Notes: generated by a model not told the origin, from the sequence alone. A stretch of DNA of 64,000 nt from CAWFKW01 sp963816535 (GCA_963816535.1 CAWFKW010000006.1:496001-560000); one strand, 5' to 3'. Counted from the first letter of the stretch, positions 15,677-25,252 are shown. Made by a program: numbers and translations.

Positions 15677-17125
15677 TTGCCTTTGGTCGTAATTGATGAA
15701 GATATTTATGAAAATCCCCCTACTCTGTTAATCGGCACTGTTGACAAATTTGCAATGCTCACATGGAGACCGGAAGCAAGAACACTTTTCGGGTTCAGAG
15801 GAAATGAAAGATTAACACCACCTGAATTAATTATTCAGGATGAGTTGCATTTGATTTCGGGTCCATTGGGTTCAATGGTTGGGCTTTACGAAACAATGAT
15901 TGAAGAACTTTGCACAGCAAATAAAGTAAAACCCAAAATCATTGCATCATCAGCAACAATAAGCCGAGCAAAAGAACAAATTAATTCTCTTTACGGTAGA
16001 GGGACAAATAATGTAAATATTTTCCCTGCACAGTGTTTGAGTGCAGGAGATTCATTCTTTGCTTATGAAGATAAAAACAGTAATGGCAGAATTTACACAG
16101 GAATATTTGCATCTGCATTACCTTCTCATGCAACCGCTCAGGTAAGAGTTTTATCTGCATTGCTTCAATCAGTAAAATCTATTCCTGTAACTGACGAAAA
16201 ATTAAGAGACCCTTATTGGACTGCTTTAACTTACTTCAATAGTATTCGTGAACTTGGACATGCAGCTACTCTAATTCGTGCTGATATTCGTGAATACATG
16301 AATTCAATTTGGATTCGCAAAGCAATCAGGGGTGATGAAAGAAGATTCATCAACAGAGATATTGAATTGACAAGTCGTATTAACAGCAACGATATTCCTG
16401 AATATCTTGAACAACTTTTAAAATCATGGACAGGTGATAAAACGGAATATCCTGTTGATGTTTGCCTTGCAACGAATATGATTTCAGTTGGTGTTGATAT
16501 TCCACGATTAGGCTTAATGACTATAATAGGTCAACCTAAAACAACCTCCGAATATATTCAAGCAACAAGTCGTGTAGGTCGTTCAAAACAAGGTCCCGGA
16601 ATTGTTTTTACAATATATAATTGTTCAAAGCCAAGAGACCGCTCACATTTTGAACATTTCCAGGAATATCATTCTAAAATTTACAGTAAAGTTGAACCAA
16701 CGAGTGTAACACCATTTTCAGCTCCTGCAAGAGAGAGAGCTTTACACGCAATCCTAATAGGTTTAATAAGATTTTATTCAACGGATCAAAGTAGGAACTC
16801 ACCAAAACCATTTCCGCCTCCGGAAGTTATAGAGAGAGTAACTCAAATTATTTATAATAGGGTGAATTTAATTGATAAGGAAGAATATGAAAAAACATTA
16901 GAACTGGTAGAAGAAAAATTAGATTATTGGAAAAATGAATTGCCAATGGTTTACGGAAAACCATTCGGACAAATTACAGATATTCCGTTGATGTATTCAG
17001 CAGGAACAAATCCATCTGAAGATATAAAGGCAAGAGCATGGTCAACCCCCACTTCAATGAGAAATGTTGATTCAACTTGCGAAGCTTACGTTATACCAGC
17101 AGAATATATAAACATTGACAACTAA
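15677..17125 (+). CDS. drmA: DrmA-like helicase, C-terminal part
   Basis: Third frame of the broken DrmA. Its coding continues upstream of the TTG start into CDFSRTDFNLPLVVIDEDIYENPPTLLIGT. It holds the DEAH-type motif QDELHL (about 15,838), SAT (IIASSATI), VCLATNMISVGVDIPRLGLM and motif VI QATSRVGRSKQG. Together with parts one and two it makes a full-length SF2 helicase. The end abuts drmB by 3 bases. If both frameshifts are real the DISARM-like set is dead; if they are sequencing errors it is intact. Confidence 0.7.
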   Translation: MPLVVIDEDIYENPPTLLIGTVDKFAMLTWRPEARTLFGFRGNERLTPPELIIQDELHLISGPLGSMVGLYETMIEELCTANKVKPKIIASSATISRAKEQINSLYGRGTNNVNIFPAQCLSAGDSFFAYEDKNSNGRIYTGIFASALPSHATAQVRVLSALLQSVKSIPVTDEKLRDPYWTALTYFNSIRELGHAATLIRADIREYMNSIWIRKAIRGDERRFINRDIELTSRINSNDIPEYLEQLLKSWTGDKTEYPVDVCLATNMISVGVDIPRLGLMTIIGQPKTTSEYIQATSRVGRSKQGPGIVFTIYNCSKPRDRSHFEHFQEYHSKIYSKVEPTSVTPFSAPARERALHAILIGLIRFYSTDQSRNSPKPFPPPEVIERVTQIIYNRVNLIDKEEYEKTLELVEEKLDYWKNELPMVYGKPFGQITDIPLMYSAGTNPSEDIKARAWSTPTSMRNVDSTCEAYVIPAEYINIDN

Positions 17126-17128
17126 ATT

Positions 17129-19006
17129 ATGATAGCAAAAAAACCAATTAGACGATCTCAATTAATTTCTCCCTGGGGAGTTGGACAAATGATAAATTTT
17201 CCAAAGGATGAATCATTGATGGTTTTAGGTCTTGATATGTGGGAAGAAAAATTCAGAACGATTTCTCAAATTGATGAATTTATAGTAACAGAAGAACGAT
17301 TGGCAAAAAGATTAGGTGTTAAAGACTTTAGGTTGCCTCCAGATTTCAGAGATCCTGGACCAGGTGTAATAAATCCATCATTGAAAATTCCATTCGTTAG
17401 ATTTCCAAGATGGCATTATTGCACTAGGTGCGGACACATGGAAAAAGTTTCCCTCTATGATTCACATAAACCAACTTGCACAGGTCTTTCTTTTGATTCA
17501 GGAAGGTCATGTTCTGATATACCTGAAAGGAAAAGACAAAAACTAATTCCTGTCCGTTTCATTGCTATTTGTCCACATGGACACATACAGGACTTTCCAT
17601 TTATAGAATGGATTCATGATTCAACATCGACCGAAGGACAACACAATTTAAGATTAAGAGCGGGAAGAAGTTCCGGGGCATTATCAGGTATTCAAATTAC
17701 TTGTAGTTGCGGAGCACATAGAACAATGGCAGGTGCATTCAATGAACAATCACTTACAAAGGTAGGTGTTACATGTTCAGGTGGCAGACCTTGGTTAGGT
17801 GAAGAATTAGAAAGAAGTAACACACAACATTGTGGACAACATTTGATCGTAGTTCAGAAAGGTGCATCAAATGTTTACTTCTCACAAGTTCGAAGTTCAA
17901 TATATTTACCACAATGGGAAAAATCAGTTGACAGAAGATTAGTTGAGGTATTAGAAAAAAATTGGACGTTCCTCACAACTGGTATGGAGAATGGAAATTT
18001 TCAACAAATGAGATTTGAGTTAGTTGCAGAAAGAAATTTTGCTGAGGAGAAAAAAGAACTTTACACAGAAAAATTATTAGAAGCAGCTAAAAAAAGAATT
18101 TCTGGAGAGGACAGTTCTATAACAGATGATTCAGAAGAGAAATATCGGAAGATGGAATATGATGCAATGCTTGCTGAAGCAGGTGGTGAAAATCAGGATT
18201 TCTATATAACAAAGAATCAGGCAGTCATTTATGATGATCCCATAATGGGATCTGTAATCAGCACCGGTTTTACGAGTATTGGACTATTGCACAAACTGAG
18301 AGAAACAAGAGCATTTGTAGGTTTTTCAAGATGGCTTCCTGATGATGGAAAGACTTTGGATGAAAAAAAGGATTTTGTCAAACTTGGTAGAAGTATTACT
18401 TGGCTACCTGCTGTTGTGGTAAGAGGCGAAGGGGTATTTTTTGAGTTCAATGAAAAGTTATTGAAAGAATGGGCGTCAAAAAAAGAAGTGATCGAAAGAG
18501 CAAAAGTTTTATCGAATAACTATAACCAACCACGACAAAATAAAGGACAAAAACTAAGAGAAATAAAACCAGAATTTATTTTGATTCACACTTTTGCACA
18601 TTTGGTGATAAATCAATTCAGTTATGAATGTGGATATGGAAGTTCTGCATTAAGAGAAAGAATTTATTGTAATCTTGAATTTCCAAATGATCCAATGAAC
18701 GGGGTTTTGATTTATACTGCATCAGGCGATTCAGAGGGCTCATTAGGAGGGCTAGTGAGACAAGGAAATCCAGGTAATCTTGAGACAATAGTTTATAATG
18801 CGATTGAAAATGCACGATGGTGCTCAAGTGACCCGATTTGTATTGACACGAGAGGGCAAGGACCGAACTCCTGCAATCTTGCCGCTTGCCATAATTGTGC
18901 CTTGTTGCCAGAAACCTGTTGCGAAGAATCAAATATGTTACTTGATAGAGCAATGCTAATTGGGACGTTAGATAATCCGAATATTGGTTATTTTAATTTT
19001 AAATAA
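17129..19006 (+). CDS. drmB: DrmB-like protein (DUF1998 domain, 625 aa)
   Basis: Typical DrmB: the N-terminus RRSQLISPWGVGQMINFPKDES, a zinc-binding pair CTRCGHMEKVS, the HGHIQDFPFIEW segment, then the DUF1998 C-terminal part FILIHTFAHLVINQFSYECGYGSSALRERIY, LIYTASGDSEGSLGGL and the cysteine-rich CNLAACHNCALLPETCCEESNMLLDRAML. DUF1998 proteins pair with DrmA-type helicases. It starts 3 bases after drmA. No DrmC phospholipase-D protein or DNA methyltransferase follows, although class 2 DISARM normally carries both. Confidence 0.8.
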   Translation: MIAKKPIRRSQLISPWGVGQMINFPKDESLMVLGLDMWEEKFRTISQIDEFIVTEERLAKRLGVKDFRLPPDFRDPGPGVINPSLKIPFVRFPRWHYCTRCGHMEKVSLYDSHKPTCTGLSFDSGRSCSDIPERKRQKLIPVRFIAICPHGHIQDFPFIEWIHDSTSTEGQHNLRLRAGRSSGALSGIQITCSCGAHRTMAGAFNEQSLTKVGVTCSGGRPWLGEELERSNTQHCGQHLIVVQKGASNVYFSQVRSSIYLPQWEKSVDRRLVEVLEKNWTFLTTGMENGNFQQMRFELVAERNFAEEKKELYTEKLLEAAKKRISGEDSSITDDSEEKYRKMEYDAMLAEAGGENQDFYITKNQAVIYDDPIMGSVISTGFTSIGLLHKLRETRAFVGFSRWLPDDGKTLDEKKDFVKLGRSITWLPAVVVRGEGVFFEFNEKLLKEWASKKEVIERAKVLSNNYNQPRQNKGQKLREIKPEFILIHTFAHLVINQFSYECGYGSSALRERIYCNLEFPNDPMNGVLIYTASGDSEGSLGGLVRQGNPGNLETIVYNAIENARWCSSDPICIDTRGQGPNSCNLAACHNCALLPETCCEESNMLLDRAMLIGTLDNPNIGYFNFK

Positions 19007-19128
19007 TTTCTAAACATCACTACATTTTTAAGTGATACCAATTGGTTAACCCTCTGGATTGAAAAGGAGAGCTATATTAATAATCTAAAACAATTGTTAA
19101 GTTTTGATAACTGGACAAATGAAACATT

Positions 19129-19902
19129 ATGAACCAAAATAAATTAAAATCTGAAATAAAGTCATCTACTATTGATTATGCGATTAAAAACAGTTTAGGA
19201 TATAAGACCTATGATTCTGCTATTGTGTTTAGCAACATTGAAGATAATTTCCATCCCAAAAGCTTCAAGAATATTCAACAAAACCCCAATTGGATTTCAC
19301 GGCTGAACAAAAGGCATTCACAAGTTAAGGGTGCATTAGAAATGCAATCTTCAAATAGTTCTGACGCTCTGCTCATGAACATCTTTTGTCATCCGGAAGT
19401 ATCAAAATGGTTGGGTTTAAACAAATTGCTCAACGTCAATGATCTAGAAATAACAGGATTCGGCATAAATCCGGTAATATTAAGGTCCGGTAAACCAGAA
19501 ACAACACCAACTGAGATTGATTTGATACTAAATAACAGCATTATTTGTGAATCAAAATTAACGGAAGATACTTTTACGAATAAAAATAGACAGGACATAG
19601 AAAAATATGATCATTTTAATGATTTATTTTACAAATCCTTTTTGAAGGGCACTCAAACTGAATTTGAGAACTATCAACTGATCAGAAACATTCTTTCTTT
19701 GCTTACAGGTTATATTAGATTTATACTTTTCTGTGATGAGAGGCGGTCGGATTTGATAGTAAGGCTTTATGAAACTATTGGTTGTATTAAAGATATAACT
19801 TTGCGTTCAAAGTGTTCAGTGATAACCTGGCAGCAAATAGCATCTGTTGTTGGGACTGATTTGAAGAGCTTCCTTGCAGTCAAATACGGAATAATAGGTT
19901 AA
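19129..19902 (+). CDS. putative PD-(D/E)XK nuclease (257 aa)
   Basis: Mid-protein strand pair PTEIDLILNNSIICESKLTE (about residues 124-143) matches the D...ExK core of the restriction-endonuclease fold. It is followed by a helix with KNRQDIEKYDHF. The rest is mixed alpha/beta without further motifs. AT-rich, on the same strand as the DISARM-like set, 122 bases after drmB, with no clear Shine-Dalgarno. It may be an accessory nuclease of the defence island. Family unrecognised beyond the fold. Confidence 0.45.
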   Translation: MNQNKLKSEIKSSTIDYAIKNSLGYKTYDSAIVFSNIEDNFHPKSFKNIQQNPNWISRLNKRHSQVKGALEMQSSNSSDALLMNIFCHPEVSKWLGLNKLLNVNDLEITGFGINPVILRSGKPETTPTEIDLILNNSIICESKLTEDTFTNKNRQDIEKYDHFNDLFYKSFLKGTQTEFENYQLIRNILSLLTGYIRFILFCDERRSDLIVRLYETIGCIKDITLRSKCSVITWQQIASVVGTDLKSFLAVKYGIIG

Positions 19903-19932
19903 AAATTCAATAACCTTGTATTTTTAAAAACT

Positions 19933-20823
19933 ATGAATAAATTATCAGTTGCAATAATATTAGCAATTAACCCCAAAGCTAACTTCAGTTTTGGGAAGAA
20001 AGACCTGGGTATTTTACTTGCACATGCAGATCATATAGAAAAAGAAGGCGCCGTTATGTATGATATAGTTACTGCTGGAGAGTATATAACTGATAAATTT
20101 CCTTTTCCTGAGATTACAAAGTGCTATTTTTATGAAGTCGGTAAAAAAGCAGTAACTCATTTGTGCGACATTGATTATATTAAAGCCGGAAAGGAACTTA
20201 AGCAAAAAAGAGAAGATAAATTTTTACCAGAATGGAGAAAGCATTTATGGAATAATCGCAAAAATGATTTTTATTGGATGAAGTTAGATGCAATTCATGA
20301 ATTGAAAAAAAATTATCCATTAAGCTGTTTTAACAAGATTTCAGATAACAAACCAATACGACGATTACAAAACTACTCATTTATTAAAGACCCTAAATTA
20401 ACTTATTATTCAAAAAAGATTACCAGGCAATCATTCATAAATGACTTTATAGGGAAATTACTTATTGCAGGTTCAGTTACTGAAAAGGATATCGAAACAA
20501 TATTTTCTCATCGCTTAGCAATAGGCTCTATCTTTATCGGAAGTGAACTTTCATTTAAACAGTCGGGACGATTAGACTTATTGTTCAAAAATCAGCATGG
20601 TAACTATGTAGTTTATGAACTCAAAAAAGGGAATGCCGGGATTTCTGCACTTGGGCAAATAAAAAAATATATGGGGGCAGTCAGCAAAAAACATGATATA
20701 AGTAAGAACAAAATTAAGGGAATTATATTAGCGCAAAGTATTTCACCGGATCTAACTCATGCTGTTCGGAATGAGTCAAATATTTCGACCAAAAAATATT
20801 ACTTTTCTATTGATTTAAAATAA
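19933..20823 (+). CDS. NucS/DUF91-like endonuclease (296 aa)
   Basis: The C-terminal half matches the NucS-like PD-(D/E)XK domain: GRLDLLFKNQHGNYVVYELKKGNAG, then ALGQIKKYMGAVS and IKGIILAQS. The Asp of GRLDL and the Glu and Lys of ELKKG are the likely catalytic residues. The N-terminal 120 residues are lysine-rich and unassigned; NucS proper has a different N-terminal dimer domain. Thirty bases follow the preceding nuclease, so the two could be co-transcribed. Mismatch-specific or branched-DNA cutting is known for NucS; whether it applies here is open. Confidence 0.65.
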   Translation: MNKLSVAIILAINPKANFSFGKKDLGILLAHADHIEKEGAVMYDIVTAGEYITDKFPFPEITKCYFYEVGKKAVTHLCDIDYIKAGKELKQKREDKFLPEWRKHLWNNRKNDFYWMKLDAIHELKKNYPLSCFNKISDNKPIRRLQNYSFIKDPKLTYYSKKITRQSFINDFIGKLLIAGSVTEKDIETIFSHRLAIGSIFIGSELSFKQSGRLDLLFKNQHGNYVVYELKKGNAGISALGQIKKYMGAVSKKHDISKNKIKGIILAQSISPDLTHAVRNESNISTKKYYFSIDLK

Positions 20824-20910
20824 TTATATATCTCTCATTTTTATAAAGTCAATAAGAACAAGTTGATAGAAATAAATAAATCAGAGATGTTCATTAAATA
20901 GAACTTAAAT

Positions 20911-21576
20911 ATGATTACCAATAAACAACTTGAAAATCTAAGAAGATTTAAGATAAGTAGTTGGGCAATTTGGGGAAATAAAGATAAAGATAGTCTGCTT
21001 GATTTTTTTAAACTTAGAAAAGGCAAACTTCATGGTAAAGTAATCTTTCTGGGTCTAAACCGCTCAATAAAAAGAAAAGGACAAAATGTCTATACAAATA
21101 AAAATTATGAATTTAATAATTTTCATAATGTAAAAAGGCTCAAGAAATGTATACGTGGAAAGAATCTCATTGGAAGTTATATAACTGACTTTTATAAGGA
21201 TTTTGATCCTGTAGCAAAAAATTTGAATAATAAAACGCTCAGGCAAAAGAGAAATGCATTAAAAAGATTATTTAAACAAATTAAAATTTTTAGAGTAAAT
21301 CATACAAAGAAATCAACAATTATCTGTTTTGGAGATGATGTATTTAATCATTTAAGGGATTCTCTAAGAATGACTATAGCAGACGAAAAATTAATAAAAC
21401 TAAATAAGAATAACGATAAATCAAAAATTGTTATCAGAAGCATCAAATCTAAATATGAAAACATTGAAATGACCGTGTTTAGAGTGTGTCATTATTCTGC
21501 AAATAATCGCGGTAAAAAATTTGAGACTAGGTTAACAATACAACTAGGATATATTAATAAGAAATTAACTGCCTAA
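20911..21576 (+). CDS. possible uracil-DNA-glycosylase-fold protein (221 aa)
   Basis: Very basic protein with a layout suggestive of the UDG superfamily: strand and turn KVIFLGLNRS (motif A position), then NNFHNVKRL, a SYITDFYKDFD segment, strand STIICFGDDVFNHL, and a late RVCHYSANNRG (motif B-like His). The usual catalytic residues are not all evident, so base excision is not assured. It lies in a row of AT-rich defence-type genes and near a second protein with a similar topology (22925). Function unknown. Confidence 0.4.
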   Translation: MITNKQLENLRRFKISSWAIWGNKDKDSLLDFFKLRKGKLHGKVIFLGLNRSIKRKGQNVYTNKNYEFNNFHNVKRLKKCIRGKNLIGSYITDFYKDFDPVAKNLNNKTLRQKRNALKRLFKQIKIFRVNHTKKSTIICFGDDVFNHLRDSLRMTIADEKLIKLNKNNDKSKIVIRSIKSKYENIEMTVFRVCHYSANNRGKKFETRLTIQLGYINKKLTA

Positions 21577-21601
21577 TTAATTAAAAATACAATCAAAAAG
21601 G

Positions 21602-21943
21602 TTGTTGGTAACTGCAAAATCAAACAAAGAATTCGAACAAGGTAAGGTAAATCTTATGTCTATTCATAAATCCAAAGGATTACAAGCAGATTATGTGTTC
21701 ATAACTGGTCTAGTTTCAGGCATTTTGCCTAATGAAACAAAGGGCATAGATACGATGGAGGCACAGAGACGTTTGTTATACGTTGGAATGACAAGAACAT
21801 TAAAGTCATTACATTTGATTTCCACAGTGGAATGGGATGGCAAAGATGTCCATAAAGTCGATATATCTCAATTTCAATATAATTTCACTAAAAAGAAATG
21901 GCGCGGTAAAACCTCTAAATTTATTGAAGATATTAAAAAATAA
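21602..21943 (+). pseudogene. UvrD-like helicase C-terminal fragment (about 113 aa)
   Basis: Only the last helicase motifs are present: VNLMSIHKSKGLQADYVFITGL (motif V region) and EAQRRLLYVGMTRTLKSLHLI (motif VI). Complete UvrD-type proteins have 600 or more residues with Walker A and B upstream; none is found here. The nominal start is TTG 21602 with no Shine-Dalgarno. A remnant of a helicase deleted from the island, or a split piece of a multi-gene system. It precedes the Mrr-like nuclease by 38 bases. Confidence 0.65.
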
Positions 21944-21980
21944 GTGTTTATATTCCTTAAAACCTTAACCTAATATATTT

Positions 21981-22916
21981 ATGAACTTTGAAGACAAGAA
22001 AATATCACCTGTTGCGATTAATGCTTTGAAAGAAGCTTTGACTAATATATATTGGTATAAATCTGATTTAAGGAGCTTCATAACGAATACGATAACAAAT
22101 CCACAAATACTGGCTCTTCTTAATTGGGAAGATTACAAGCGAAATATAGCGTCCAGGTTGGTTGATTTATTATTAAAAAATAAGAATACGTTAATTAATG
22201 ATTTATTGAGATTGATATCTGAGATTACAAAGATAAATGATTTTAGCCATTTAGAAAATTTGGAAGATGGTAAAGCAAAAGCAGATAAAGCGAAAAGGGC
22301 TGTCGAGGCATTACGAAAGCTTTCAGAGAGTCATTTTCAAATTGAGAAAGAACAAGAAGAAATTGAGAATAGAAGAAGAAAAGCTTATGAAAAGATTTTG
22401 AAATCCCAGAGTATGCAAAAAAATCTTAAAGAAATCAAAATTGAATTCTATGGTTTGGCAAGCAGTTCCAATAAGCAAGATAGAGGGTTTAAATTAGAAA
22501 AGATACTAAAGGAACTCTTTGAATTGTTTGACCTTGACCCGAAGGCTTCATTTAGAATTCAAGGAGAGCAAATTGACGGGTCCTTTACTTTTGACAAAAC
22601 TGATTATTTACTTGAAGCAAAGTGGCAGGAAGCATTTGTGGGAATTCAGGACTTGGATGCGTTCAGTGGTAAACTCACGAGAAGATTAGAAAATACATTG
22701 GGTCTGTATGTTTCGATTAATGGCTTTTCTGAAGACGCAGTTAAGGCTCATTCCACTGGAAGAAGATTGATGATATTAATGGACGGAAGTGATATTATGG
22801 CTGTTTTAGAGGGTAGAATAGATTTAATGCAGTTGTTATTACGAAAAAGAAGACATGCATCACAAACGGGTAACATTTATTTGAAAATTCACGAGATATT
22901 TTTAGAAGATAGATAA
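21981..22916 (+). CDS. Mrr-type restriction endonuclease (311 aa)
   Basis: The C-terminal domain has a full PD-(D/E)XK core: GFKLEKILKELFELFDL, QIDGSFTFDKTDYLLEAKWQ (Asp, Glu and Lys) and the conserved follow-on FVGIQDLDAFSGKL, a pattern seen in Mrr-family modification-dependent nucleases. An N-terminal region includes a coiled coil (KADKAKRAVEALRKLSESHFQIEKEQEEIENRRRK region, about residues 97-130). It is 8 bases from the next gene, so they probably form an operon. It could act on modified or invading DNA. Confidence 0.65.
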   Translation: MNFEDKKISPVAINALKEALTNIYWYKSDLRSFITNTITNPQILALLNWEDYKRNIASRLVDLLLKNKNTLINDLLRLISEITKINDFSHLENLEDGKAKADKAKRAVEALRKLSESHFQIEKEQEEIENRRRKAYEKILKSQSMQKNLKEIKIEFYGLASSSNKQDRGFKLEKILKELFELFDLDPKASFRIQGEQIDGSFTFDKTDYLLEAKWQEAFVGIQDLDAFSGKLTRRLENTLGLYVSINGFSEDAVKAHSTGRRLMILMDGSDIMAVLEGRIDLMQLLLRKRRHASQTGNIYLKIHEIFLEDR

Positions 22917-22924
22917 GGCTGAAT

Positions 22925-23638
22925 ATGTCAACTGAAAAGCTCACACCTACTCAACGATTTTCCATTGTAAATAATTTTCTTGGTTACGGTAATTCGGAAG
23001 GGAGCTTGTTATTTATTTCAGGATACGAAGAAGCAGGAGACTGGAGCATGGAAGGCATTTTAGATGATAGCCTGTTTGAAAAATACAGATGGCCATTTTT
23101 GGCTTCGACAGAAAAGGATGACTCTAAGCGCACTCCCGTATATGAAATAATCAGTAAAATCATTACTTTGTATGAAGGTGGAAATCTCAATAGATATTAC
23201 GATTATTATCGTAACAGACTTTTCTTTCCAGAAGAGATTGCTATGGAAATCAATTTGTTTCCCCTTGGCAGGAAAAAACATAATAGTTGGCCTACTCATT
23301 ATAATGACCCGCTTAATTTTGGTTTTTCGAGTGAGGCCGAATATTTGAAAGCAGTTGAAAATCACAGATTCCCTTTAATAAAGAAATTTTGGGAAGAGAA
23401 TAAAGAAAGGCTTGTAACAATCTGCTTTGCCGGTATTCCTAATCAAGAAAGCGGTTGGGATAATTTCAAGAAATTATTCAATCTTGAAAAAGAAGAAAAC
23501 GTAATTATCCCAAAACATAACATAGTTTATTATCCAAACCTAAGAATAATTTTGACAAAATTTTTTGACTATCGTTTTCTTGGTGGAGATGCAACGATTG
23601 AATATATTGTAAAAATAATTAAAGACATTAAATCATAA
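22925..23638 (+). CDS. hypothetical protein, possible UDG-like fold (237 aa)
   Basis: Overlap-free but close to the nuclease upstream (8 bases). Segments EGSLLFISGYEEAGDWS, AMEINLFPLGRKKHN and LVTICFAGIPNQESGWDNFKKLF resemble the strand-turn pattern of the UDG superfamily, and YYPNLRIILTKFFDYRFLG may form the last strand. I cannot identify catalytic residues. A helper of the adjacent nuclease is plausible. Low confidence on the fold, good confidence that it is a real gene from length and codon use. Confidence 0.35.
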   Translation: MSTEKLTPTQRFSIVNNFLGYGNSEGSLLFISGYEEAGDWSMEGILDDSLFEKYRWPFLASTEKDDSKRTPVYEIISKIITLYEGGNLNRYYDYYRNRLFFPEEIAMEINLFPLGRKKHNSWPTHYNDPLNFGFSSEAEYLKAVENHRFPLIKKFWEENKERLVTICFAGIPNQESGWDNFKKLFNLEKEENVIIPKHNIVYYPNLRIILTKFFDYRFLGGDATIEYIVKIIKDIKS

Positions 23639-23659
23639 TTGTAAATTAAGAATATCGAA

Positions 23660-23920
23660 ATGAAAGGAATAATATTAAAATCAAAATGTGTTAAGGTCAT
23701 TCGAATACCGACAAAATGTTCTGAATGCGATACTCCAAGTTGTAAACCTGTGCACAAGTACATTAATACAAATTTCGGTACTGTGTACTTATGTGAACGC
23801 TGCAATATTCGTTTAAAAGAAAGTTATTTTCCTCTCGAAAAAAATGAAAATGAAGATTTTATTGATGGCAAGTTTATACGCTCCGGTGGCAGATGGGAAA
23901 GCAATAAAAGAAAGCATTGA
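23660..23920 (+). CDS. small zinc-finger protein (86 aa)
   Basis: Two cysteine groups, KCSECDTPSCKP (about residues 19-30) and LCERCNIRL (about residues 47-55), form a likely zinc-binding pair. The C-terminus is basic (GGRWESNKRKH). It lies 21 bases after the preceding gene and shares its AT-rich composition. It may bind nucleic acid or a protein partner. No recognised family. Confidence 0.5.
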   Translation: MKGIILKSKCVKVIRIPTKCSECDTPSCKPVHKYINTNFGTVYLCERCNIRLKESYFPLEKNENEDFIDGKFIRSGGRWESNKRKH

Positions 23921-23978
23921 ATTGTTTTTGAAATTTTTGACATAATAATTTGAACGAGCTTAAGAGCGAATCATTCAA

Positions 23979-24365
23979 ATGGACATAATCTTTAGGATAG
24001 TATCAAATGCGCTGAATTTTATTGCTGCGCAAAATGGCTTGACATACCCTGAGGTAAATATTCTAATATATTTCTTTATTATTCCTTTCACATATCTGAT
24101 TTTATTGGACATTTACATAAGAAAACACTACCTGAAAATATTATGGATATTGTTCTCCGTAATTTTCTTTGTTTCAGTGAGATTTAATGAGTTTTCTAAT
24201 TGGCTATTCAAAAAATCACAAGACTTCCTCAAATGGTTTAATATTATTGGTCTCAATTACATAACTTCATCCGTTATTATTTGCGTAATTGTGGTCTTAG
24301 CAATATATTTGTTTTTGTTCTGGATTATTCATCACAAGAGAAAAAATAAGATGAAAAGATCGTAA
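23979..24365 (+). CDS. small membrane protein (128 aa)
   Basis: Three predicted membrane segments at about residues 28-46, 53-68 and 97-116, separated by a basic loop (IRKHYLK) and an aromatic loop (NWLFKKSQDFLKWF), with a basic C-terminus (HHKRKNKMKRS). It is the last gene of the plus-strand run and converges on another small membrane protein (24423-24836). No family recognised. Small membrane proteins of this kind often act as effectors in defence loci, but nothing proves it here. Confidence 0.45.
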   Translation: MDIIFRIVSNALNFIAAQNGLTYPEVNILIYFFIIPFTYLILLDIYIRKHYLKILWILFSVIFFVSVRFNEFSNWLFKKSQDFLKWFNIIGLNYITSSVIICVIVVLAIYLFLFWIIHHKRKNKMKRS

Positions 24366-24422
24366 TTGGAATATGATTAATTTCGATTTGCCGATAACTA
24401 AAAAGCATGTCTATCCTTTTCA

Positions 24423-24836
24423 TCAGCCGCGGCGAAGCCTTTTATTAACATTGCGCAGATAAAGGATATAACAAATTAAGAGGATAAAGACATAAGGAGC
24501 TAAAATGCAAATGAGAAAAATAACAATTTCATCATATGAACTGTGAAAAAAATTAGCAATAGCGAAGAAATAGTCGTGAAGCTCTAAGAAGTAAACATAT
24601 AAAAAGACAACTAAAACCGTTTGCGCTGCAATAAAAGAGATAAATAAAATACGAGGTGTTTTAATATCCTGTTTATTCACTTTGGATGAATACTTATAAA
24701 GTATAAGGATCAATAGTAAAAGAAACAGCAAAAAAAGAATTAAGGAAACAACTGAGAATCGCATAATCGTAGTCTGAAAAGTTTTTTGAATTAATAGATA
24801 AATCCAGCCAAAGACGAATTTCACTGAGTTCCACAT
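24423..24836 (-). CDS. small membrane protein (137 aa)
   Basis: Three hydrophobic segments at about residues 25-48 (SVVSLILFLLFLLLLILILY), 62-85 and 104-126, with a basic C-terminus (NVNKRLRRG). It is convergent with the preceding membrane protein. Hypothetical. Confidence 0.4.
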   Translation of the reverse strand: MWNSVKFVFGWIYLLIQKTFQTTIMRFSVVSLILFLLFLLLLILILYKYSSKVNKQDIKTPRILFISFIAAQTVLVVFLYVYFLELHDYFFAIANFFHSSYDEIVIFLICILAPYVFILLICYILYLRNVNKRLRRG

Positions 24837-24932
24837 TTTAAATATTCAATTATCATGTGTCAAAGTTAGTTGAAAAACATTGAATATTAAATGTCCGTTT
24901 TATGTGAACCAAACTGATATAATTAGAATCAG

Positions 24933-25217
24933 TCATTTCTTTCGATTAATAATAGCATCAGCTTCTGCATCAAGTTCTTCATCGGTAGATTGTCTATATC
25001 TGAATATCCAGGCTTCCAAATCAGATTTCTTAAAGACGATAATTTTACCGTTTGGTTTGTAGAATGGAATCTGCCTTGTGCAGGTTAATTTATACAAATA
25101 CGATTTAGAAAGATGCAAATATGCACAGGCTTCACTTATTGAAAGGGGTCTATCTGGTTGATTGGATAGGAGCTCTTCAATCTTATTGAGTTTATTCATA
25201 ATTTGTTCTACTAACAT
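24933..25217 (-). CDS. excisionase-like helix-turn-helix protein (94 aa)
   Basis: HTH_17/AlpA-type fold: RPLSISEACAYLHLSKSYLYKLTCTRQIPFYKPNGKIIVFKKSDLEAWI is the full DNA-binding unit with the winged hairpin PNGKIIVF. Proteins of this kind direct excision of integrative elements or regulate their integrase. No integrase is adjacent. Start at 25217 or at the Met six residues later. It marks the right edge of the AT-rich defence island. Confidence 0.75.
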   Translation of the reverse strand: MLVEQIMNKLNKIEELLSNQPDRPLSISEACAYLHLSKSYLYKLTCTRQIPFYKPNGKIIVFKKSDLEAWIFRYRQSTDEELDAEADAIINRKK

Positions 25218-25252
25218 TTGCGTTTTTGATTAGATTCTAAAAAATATACAAT

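Noticed and set aside
21602..21943. Complete small helicase gene
   Set aside because: Only motifs V and VI are present; Walker motifs are missing.
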